11,484 nucleotides of DNA, taken from contig CALQZM010000023.1 in the NCBI GenBank assembly GCA_943349385.1, forward strand, positions 1 through 11,484, given 5' to 3'. The notes beneath the pieces were generated by a model. That model had not been told where the DNA came from, did not search any database, and saw nothing but the letters and a program-made list of their open reading frames with translations. Each line of letters starts with the position of its first letter. Within the stretch, counting starts at the first letter, position 1. The position numbers and the translations under genes are program-made. Positions 6,686-11,484 of this stretch are shown here, piece by piece. This stretch comes from Candidatus Peribacteria bacterium (GTDB lineage Bacteria; Patescibacteriota; Gracilibacteria; UBA1369; GCA-2718715).

Positions 6686-9016
6686 ATGTCTATTAAAAAT
6701 AAAGAGTATAATGGCGATAAAAATGAGGAACTTTGTACTTCTGTCCAGCCTGTTTCGTTAGAAGTTATATCACCTGAATCTTTAGAATTGCTTAATTTAG
6801 ATGCAGTTTGTACCGATCTTAATGCAGACAATGAGCTAGAAGCAAATAGTAAAAATGAAATAACGGGTTTAATTGACTATGTCGCTAACCGTATTGAACG
6901 AAGCGAAGCTGGTTTTGTGACTACTAGCAAAGATGCACTTTTAGGATTTAGCGAATCTGCTAATATTGCGATCGAGAGAGCTATTAGGATATCAATAAAA
7001 AAATCGCTAGAAAAGTATAAACTTGAGAGAGAAGAAGCAAAGGAACGAGCCAAATCTATTGATTACATTTTAAACTTGGTAAGAGATTATTCAAACAGTG
7101 TAAATGAATATAGCCAAACAGTTTTAGAAGGTGCGTTTACTTCTGATTTTGAAGATCAGGGTAAAATGAGAGTATTCATTGAGCAACGTTTACATTCTAT
7201 TTTTGAAGAATTTGTAGCAGAACTTAAAGTTGCCTTTAAATTACGTAACCGAGATATGATTTATCCTACAAATGTATTAATGATTAGTGAAGTTGCTGTA
7301 ATTTTCGAGAGAGTATTCGGAATTTCGTTGTATGAACTTTTTGGTGCAGATACGAAATCTTTGGGTTTTCAAGAAAAATTTAACGAAGTAATTGATAAGT
7401 TATCTTTTGAAAAGTTAGACACCAGAAATTATATAGAAAGTATTGCTAATATATATTATGGTAAAAATTTTGATTTGCACAAAATATGGGGAATCAAAAA
7501 ACCTGAAACAGCCTTATATGATACCCTTATGGTAATTTCTAATTTATATTATTTCTTAAGTATTTCTCTTAATACAGGAGAAGACATTAAATATATTAGT
7601 AAATATTTAGAGTCTAACTTTCCAGAAATATATGTAATGATTTGTGATTTTATTGAGTACATACCATCTTTAATAAAAGAAGATTCGAGTGAGTATATTA
7701 GTATTGATTACGCAAAAAAAATCTTAGAAGAACACCCAGAATTAGTAAAGAAAGCTATGAATGCCCCCAAGAACTTTTTAGATATTATTAACGATACCTC
7801 AAGCAATCCTGGCAGTTTAAATCATGTAAGAAATACTGTACTTTCACAATTAATAACTATTTTATATTTTAGAATTCAAGAAATAAAAGGTACTCATTTA
7901 CATAAAAAACCTCTACTAAAAAAAACTAGAGAAGTAATGATTGATAGATTAAGCAATTCTGGTTTGTTCGAAAAATATTACGAAATGACTAAAAACAATG
8001 AGCAGAATAATGAAATTCAAAGTACAGATAAGTCCTCTAAGTTTGTACTTAGGCATAGAGAAGATGATATTGATTATGAAATGAAAGTTTCGATTAGAAA
8101 TGTTAAAAGGATTGGTTCAATTTTAATAAAAGATTTAGGTAGAGATTCTAAAATTAACGAGCAAACTGATGCTTTAGGAATTAGAATTGAACTTCCTTGC
8201 AAAGATATTGATCCGAAAATAAAGAGAAAATTAATCTTGGTTGCCTTATGTTGCTTAATGAATGTATTTGGAGACAGTACTTCTGATGATGACAAAAATT
8301 ATAAATGGAGTTTTGACACAGGTAAATCTAATGAATTTAGCGATGGCTATGAGTCATTTAATACACGGTTAAAAGTAATTGATTCGGATGAAGGAATTTA
8401 TCAGGTTATTGAAGTACAAATTTGCGATCCAGTCCCAGACAATCATAAAAATTATAAACAAAAACAAGCGCGAAACGGACTCGTAAAAGTCGGCCTTTTG
8501 GTAGAAGATCATAATAAAGAACTACGCGAAATTAATGTACCAGATTATTTTATTTCATTGGCAAGAACATTGTATAATGATTTAATTGCAAAACTTTCAA
8601 AAGCTGAGAATGTATTAAAATTCACAGAAGAATTAGCCATTAAGAAATCTGGGCATTCAATATTCTTTATTTTAAACTCTTTCTTTGATATTTTATTAAA
8701 TTTGGAGAATTTAGAATTGATTTACAGCGATGAAAGCAAGTACGGGGAAATCGGCAAAATAATAAAAGAAATTTCGAATAAGCCTATGCCTAAAAATTCA
8801 AGAATACCAATTAAGAATGATAACTTTGCTATTCTTACTGAAATATATTCACGAGCAACTCGAATACTCTTACCTTATGCAGAACCTGAATTTAAATTAA
8901 AGCTAGAAGTATATCGAACAATTTTAAGTGAAGTATCACAGAGTGCGATTGCTAATAGATCTAACTATATATCGATCCTAGAAGAATATAAAAAAGCACT
9001 AAATTCTGATATTTAA
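6686..9016 (+). CDS. Large protein with a divergent RelA/SpoT-type nucleotidyltransferase domain
   Basis: RelA/SpoT synthetases transfer pyrophosphate from ATP to GDP/GTP (making (p)ppGpp) or, in some toxins, to tRNA or adenine nucleotides. In this 776-residue protein the C-terminal third carries a matching pattern around residues 460-585 (bases 8063-8440): VKRIGSILIK at 473-482 aligns without gaps to the family's VKxxxSIxxK substrate-binding motif; TDALGIRIEL at 494-503 matches D-x-x-G-I-R-I with Asp495 in the metal-ligand position; DGYESFNT at 553-560 matches GYxSLH with the stacking Tyr555 kept but His replaced by Asn559; and IEVQICD at 575-581 matches EIQIRT with Glu576 as the second acidic residue. 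No HD hydrolase motif and no TGS or ACT domain is visible. Residues 1-60 are acidic and probably disordered; 60-450 are long helices with no recognised fold; 590-776 are also helical. No signal peptide is evident. The activity is inferred, not shown. Confidence 0.7.
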   Translation: MSIKNKEYNGDKNEELCTSVQPVSLEVISPESLELLNLDAVCTDLNADNELEANSKNEITGLIDYVANRIERSEAGFVTTSKDALLGFSESANIAIERAIRISIKKSLEKYKLEREEAKERAKSIDYILNLVRDYSNSVNEYSQTVLEGAFTSDFEDQGKMRVFIEQRLHSIFEEFVAELKVAFKLRNRDMIYPTNVLMISEVAVIFERVFGISLYELFGADTKSLGFQEKFNEVIDKLSFEKLDTRNYIESIANIYYGKNFDLHKIWGIKKPETALYDTLMVISNLYYFLSISLNTGEDIKYISKYLESNFPEIYVMICDFIEYIPSLIKEDSSEYISIDYAKKILEEHPELVKKAMNAPKNFLDIINDTSSNPGSLNHVRNTVLSQLITILYFRIQEIKGTHLHKKPLLKKTREVMIDRLSNSGLFEKYYEMTKNNEQNNEIQSTDKSSKFVLRHREDDIDYEMKVSIRNVKRIGSILIKDLGRDSKINEQTDALGIRIELPCKDIDPKIKRKLILVALCCLMNVFGDSTSDDDKNYKWSFDTGKSNEFSDGYESFNTRLKVIDSDEGIYQVIEVQICDPVPDNHKNYKQKQARNGLVKVGLLVEDHNKELREINVPDYFISLARTLYNDLIAKLSKAENVLKFTEELAIKKSGHSIFFILNSFFDILLNLENLELIYSDESKYGEIGKIIKEISNKPMPKNSRIPIKNDNFAILTEIYSRATRILLPYAEPEFKLKLEVYRTILSEVSQSAIANRSNYISILEEYKKALNSDI

Positions 9017-9753
9017 AAATAATCTGCTAAGAAGCTAGGTTCATTCCTTTGACCTCTTTTATCATGCGGTGGTAAATATGGCGAATCTGTTTCGTGTAAT
9101 TTAAATTCGGGTGGGCAGGCATTGTATATTTGCCGTAGATCTGAGTTTTTTGGATAATTAACTATTAGTCCAAAACTAGTTTTATATCCTTTAGCCCAAA
9201 TTAATTTTGCGGATTCTAAGTCGCCAGTATAACAATGAAAAATTGCTTTTTTAGTATCAGTTTCTTTGAGAATTCTTAGAGCATCTTCAAAACAATCACT
9301 GAACTCTCGTAAATGAATTATTACCGGCAAATTAAACTCTTTAGCTAGCAAGCAGTGTTCCGTAAAAGAATCTTGCTGAATTTTACGATCAACCGGGGAT
9401 TTAAAATAATCTAGTCCGGTCTCTCCTATTCCAACGATTAAATCTGGATTACATAAAATTAAATCCTTGAAATCCTTAATACATTTAGAGCTAGTTTGGT
9501 CGGCATAATAGGGATGGTTTCCGACTGTAGCGTAAACGTATTCTGGATTATCTTTAGCTACTTTGAGGGCTTTAATTGAATCTTCATAATGAGTACCGAT
9601 ACATACTATGGCAGTTAGTCCTGCCTGTTTAGCTCTATCAATGACTTGGGTGCGGTCAATATCAAAATCTGGATAATGAATATGGGCATGTGAATCAAAA
9701 AGTGGTAGTCCGCTCTTAGGTACTGGATTGTCGAAATAGAATAAATCTGGCAT
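9013..9753 (-). CDS. tatD: TatD-family metal-dependent deoxyribonuclease, shortened C-terminus
   Basis: TatD proteins are TIM-barrel, two-metal hydrolases with DNase (often 3'-5' exonuclease) activity, linked to DNA repair and quality control. All expected ligands are visible: His22 and His24 in DSHAHIH, Glu111 in GIGETGLDY, His147 in IIHLRE, His173 in FHCYTG and Asp223 in ETDSPYL. The start adds about 17 residues before the usual family start near LFDSHAH. At 246 residues the protein ends at RGQRNEPSFLADYF; members normally continue for about 25-30 residues with a helix and a closing NA-x-x-LF motif, which is missing. Reading the other two frames beyond the stop does not recover that tail. 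The stop overlaps the convergent RelA/SpoT-like gene by four bases. Because the active site is complete, the protein could still be functional. Confidence 0.95.
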   Translation of the reverse strand: MPDLFYFDNPVPKSGLPLFDSHAHIHYPDFDIDRTQVIDRAKQAGLTAIVCIGTHYEDSIKALKVAKDNPEYVYATVGNHPYYADQTSSKCIKDFKDLILCNPDLIVGIGETGLDYFKSPVDRKIQQDSFTEHCLLAKEFNLPVIIHLREFSDCFEDALRILKETDTKKAIFHCYTGDLESAKLIWAKGYKTSFGLIVNYPKNSDLRQIYNACPPEFKLHETDSPYLPPHDKRGQRNEPSFLADYF

Positions 9754-9782
9754 TTGAATTTTTTAGTAAGCTACACTATTGT
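9754..9782 (+). promoter_or_regulatory. Candidate promoter of the receiver gene
   Basis: TTGAAT (9754-9759) is followed after 17 bases by TATTGT (9777-9782), each matching 4 of 6 positions of the consensus. The expected start near 9789 leaves a leader of about 19 bases before the ATG at 9808. The -10 overlaps the -10 of the oppositely directed tatD promoter candidate. Confidence 0.35.
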
Positions 9783-9806
9783 AACTTTAGAATTTTAAAT
9801 TATAAA
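9778..9806 (-). promoter_or_regulatory. Candidate promoter of tatD
   Basis: On the minus strand TTTATA (9801-9806; 4 of 6) is followed after 17 bases by TACAAT (9778-9783; 5 of 6). Initiation near 9771 gives a leader of about 17 bases before the ATG at 9753. GTAGCTTAC (9766-9774) starts three bases after the -10, the same geometry as at the tRNA-Lys promoter candidate. Confidence 0.4.
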
Positions 9807-9807
9807 T

Positions 9808-10182
9808 ATGATTTTAATTGCTGATGATTTTGAATCTGAAATCGATTTACTTGAAAAAATTTTATTTGAACTTGGTATCGATAAAGATAACATAAAAATA
9901 GCTAGAGATGGAAAACAAGCTATGGAGTTGATTAATCTTGAACATTTTGAACATTTAATAACGGATTACAATATGCCCTTTTTTAATGGTTCCGAAGTAA
10001 TTATTACCGCTCAGAAAGCTGGTATTTCTAAGATACTACTTAGGTCATCTCATTCGGTATCTAGGCTTAGACAAAATTTAGAGGATTATAAAATTAATCC
10101 TACTGGTATTGAACTAGTAGGCAAACGCGATACAAATCTAGCTGAACTAAAAGAGTTGATTAAGAAGTTTATTATAAGTTAA
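9808..10182 (+). CDS. Stand-alone CheY-like response regulator receiver
   Basis: The 124-residue protein is a single receiver domain with no DNA-binding or enzymatic output domain. The acidic pair Asp6-Asp7 follows the first strand (ILIADD), the phosphoacceptor is Asp53 in ITDYNMPFFNG, Ser80 or Ser81 stands where the conserved Ser/Thr is expected after the fourth strand (ILLRSS), and Lys106 in VGKRD is the conserved Lys, although the usual Lys-Pro is Lys-Arg. Length is normal for CheY or Spo0F-type receivers. It would be phosphorylated by a histidine kinase or phosphotransferase that is not in this window and would act through protein contact. It diverges from tatD across 54 bases with overlapping promoter candidates; a functional link to tatD is not implied. 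No Shine-Dalgarno sequence precedes the ATG. Confidence 0.88.
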   Translation: MILIADDFESEIDLLEKILFELGIDKDNIKIARDGKQAMELINLEHFEHLITDYNMPFFNGSEVIITAQKAGISKILLRSSHSVSRLRQNLEDYKINPTGIELVGKRDTNLAELKELIKKFIIS

Positions 10183-10262
10183 GATTGTGGCTTGTTTTAG
10201 ATTAATTTTCGTCTTTTAATATTGTACTAATGTGATAGTGCGTATTATTTACAGTTATGAAC

Positions 10263-10274
10263 AAAATCCATTAA
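10263..10274 (+). repeat. 12-base direct repeat, copy 1 (AAAATCCATTAA)
   Basis: This is identical to the sequence at 10407-10418, 144 bases downstream. Both copies lie in the upstream region of the DAHP synthase gene. A paired operator is one possible reading; chance in A/T-rich DNA is the other. Confidence 0.4.
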
Positions 10275-10406
10275 AAGAGATGTAGGAATGATTTTTGTTG
10301 CCCCTGTAGCTATTGAAGAATAGTTTGTAATATATAATAATTACGATAAAGTTATGAATGTGATTAAGTTTTTTATGAGAAAAACAAGTAAAACTATAAA
10401 TAACTT

Positions 10407-10418
10407 AAAATCCATTAA
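10407..10418 (+). repeat. 12-base direct repeat, copy 2 (AAAATCCATTAA)
   Basis: This second copy ends 20 bases before the ATG of the DAHP synthase gene. It overlaps a short interrupted palindrome TTAATT-T-AATTAA (10415-10427), so a protein bound here could affect transcription or translation start. This is positional inference. Confidence 0.4.
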
Positions 10419-10438
10419 TTTAATTAAACTAAAAAGCT

Positions 10439-11455
10439 ATGATAATCGTAATGAAAAAAGGTGCTCCAGAAGAGCATATCCAGAATATAATCCTTGAACT
10501 GACTAGCCTAGGACTTCAACCATTGCCTTTATACGGCACAGAACGAACTGTAATTGCAGTAATTGGTGACGAAAGAGTAATTGATGAGCGTAGCCTAACT
10601 GCCTTACCTGGGGTTAGCAAAGTAATGTCGGTTTTACAACCATTTAAACTAGCGAGTCGTGAATCAAAATTTGAAGATACAATAATTGAAATAAAAGGTG
10701 AGAAAATTGGCGGTAGAAATTTAACAGTGATTGCAGGTCCATGTTCAATAGAATCTGAGAAACAACTTTTTGATATTGCCTTTAAATGTAAAAATGCTGG
10801 AACAAGATTTTTAAGAGGTGGTGCTTTTAAACCAAGAACTTCGCCTCATCAGTTTCAAGGTATGGGTGTTGAAGGATTAAAAATCATGAAAAAAGTTTGT
10901 GACGAATTAGATATGATTTCTGTTTCTGAAGTTATGGATGCGCGTGATGTAGAAGTAGTTTGTCAGCATATAGACATTTTACAAATTGGTGCCCGTAACA
11001 TGCAAAACTTTACGCTTTTGAAAGAAGTTGGTAAAACAAAGAATCCTGTATTACTTAAAAGAGGAAGTTCGGCAACTATTAAAGAATTTTTACTGGCAGC
11101 TGAATACATTATGGCTGAAGGTAATCCGAATGTAATTTTATGTGAAAGAGGAATTCGTACTTTTGAAACTGATACTCGTAATACCTTACCACTTGCAACC
11201 GTTCCTTTAATTAAAGAACTTAGCCACTTACCAATTATAGTTGATCCAAGTCATGGTACGGGAGTTCGAGCTTTCGTGGCTTCAATGAGCAGAGCAGCAG
11301 TAGCAGCTGGGGCTGATGGACTTGCGATTGAAGTGCATACTGATCCAGATAAATCTATTACTGATGCAGACCAAACAATTTCATGTGAAGCTTTTGCAAG
11401 TTTGATGGATGAAATAAAACCGATTGCAACTGCCGTAGGAAAATCACTTAAATAA
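10439..11455 (+). CDS. aroF: 3-deoxy-7-phosphoheptulonate (DAHP) synthase, type I-beta with regulatory domain
   Basis: This cytoplasmic enzyme condenses phosphoenolpyruvate and erythrose 4-phosphate to DAHP, the first step of the shikimate pathway. Its 338 residues align along the whole length with the type I-beta enzyme of Thermotoga maritima, as I recall that sequence. Residues 1-70 form the ferredoxin-like (ACT-like) domain that mediates Tyr/Phe feedback in that enzyme. The barrel follows, with GPCSIES at 100-106, KPRTSP at 131-136, QIGARNMQN at 182-190, LLKRG at 205-209, CERGIRTFE at 235-243 and DPSHGTG at 269-275. The metal ligands fall at Cys102, His272, Glu298 and Asp309. The start at 10439 matches the family's MIxVxKxG opening; no Shine-Dalgarno sequence precedes it. 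Nothing is truncated. The gene symbol is conventional and paralogue naming varies (aroF, aroG, aroA). It may begin an aromatic amino acid operon continuing to the right. Confidence 0.96.
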   Translation: MIIVMKKGAPEEHIQNIILELTSLGLQPLPLYGTERTVIAVIGDERVIDERSLTALPGVSKVMSVLQPFKLASRESKFEDTIIEIKGEKIGGRNLTVIAGPCSIESEKQLFDIAFKCKNAGTRFLRGGAFKPRTSPHQFQGMGVEGLKIMKKVCDELDMISVSEVMDARDVEVVCQHIDILQIGARNMQNFTLLKEVGKTKNPVLLKRGSSATIKEFLLAAEYIMAEGNPNVILCERGIRTFETDTRNTLPLATVPLIKELSHLPIIVDPSHGTGVRAFVASMSRAAVAAGADGLAIEVHTDPDKSITDADQTISCEAFASLMDEIKPIATAVGKSLK

Positions 11456-11461
11456 ATTAAA

Positions 11462-11484
11462 ATGATAATTGATATTAATCAAAA
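11462..11484 (+). CDS. Possible start of a next gene, cut by the window edge
   Basis: An ATG six bases after the DAHP synthase stop opens a frame reading MIIDINQ up to the window end. The close spacing would suit an operon partner, but seven codons allow no identification and the frame could be accidental. Confidence 0.35.

Larger units (their letters stand above)
10183..10438. other. Intergenic region upstream of the DAHP synthase gene
   Basis: These 256 bases hold no convincing gene. They contain a perfect TATAAT (10333-10338) without a good -35, a second weak -10 (TATAAA) closer to the gene, and two copies of AAAATCCATTAA. An open frame from 10354 to 10497 runs into the DAHP synthase gene but looks like chance. 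I see no T-box or other known riboswitch signature and no clear terminator for the receiver gene. Confidence 0.5.

Noticed and set aside
6866..8035. HD-type (p)ppGpp hydrolase domain in the N-terminal part of the RelA/SpoT-like protein
   Set aside because: I found no His-Asp pair in the proper context (such as HDxxED) in residues 60-450; the region is helical but unrecognised.
8910..9012. Frameshift as the cause of the short TatD C-terminus
   Set aside because: Neither alternative minus-strand frame past the stop yields the expected closing TatD helix; the region is the antisense of the RelA/SpoT-like gene end.
10354..10497. 47-codon frame (MNVIKFFMRK...) before the DAHP synthase gene as an attenuator leader peptide
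   Set aside because: It has only two adjacent Phe codons, runs into the DAHP synthase gene in another frame, and no terminator or antiterminator pair is visible.
1..11484. Recoded UGA (code 4 or 25), CRISPR array, insertion sequence or prophage genes
   Set aside because: All long frames are uninterrupted with standard stops, no spaced repeats of array type are present, and no transposase, integrase or phage structural motif is seen.

Overview
The window is chromosomal DNA from an AT-rich bacterium (about one third G+C by eye) with tightly packed genes. The standard genetic code fits: every reading frame is intact without recoding, and all nine complete stop codons are TAA. No start codon has a clear Shine-Dalgarno sequence; starts follow A/T-rich leaders. 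This is compatible with a compact, possibly host-associated or Patescibacteria-like genome, but no taxonomic marker is present and the lineage is unresolved. I see no insertion sequence, phage gene or CRISPR array.

Layout. Positions 1-2801 hold a large unrecognised protein, probably cut by the window's left edge, and a coupled 79-residue coiled-coil protein. Next come lgt (lipoprotein lipidation), a convergent tRNA-Lys(CTT) gene with encoded CCA, and radA (recombination ATPase) with a shortened C-terminus. Positions 5345-6577 (minus) encode a divergent vicinal-oxygen-chelate protein of the 4-hydroxyphenylpyruvate dioxygenase type. It diverges from a 776-residue protein (6686-9016, plus) that I read as a RelA/SpoT-type nucleotidyltransferase domain behind about 450 residues of unrecognised helical sequence. 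A C-terminally short TatD nuclease (minus) converges on that gene and shares its TTAA stop tetranucleotide. TatD in turn diverges from a stand-alone CheY-like receiver. The window ends with a type I-beta DAHP synthase carrying an N-terminal regulatory domain, and perhaps the first codons of another gene.

How the genes might work together. Lgt, RadA, TatD and DAHP synthase are housekeeping functions with no obligatory link. The least ordinary part is the divergent pair at 5345-9016: an HPPD-like iron dioxygenase back to back with a RelA/SpoT-like enzyme, each with its own plausible sigma70-type promoter in a 108-base gap. Whether they form a functional unit is inference. Intergenic DNA also holds candidate promoters, two mutually exclusive hairpins after radA, a nested inverted repeat after lgt, and a 12-base direct repeat upstream of the DAHP synthase gene.
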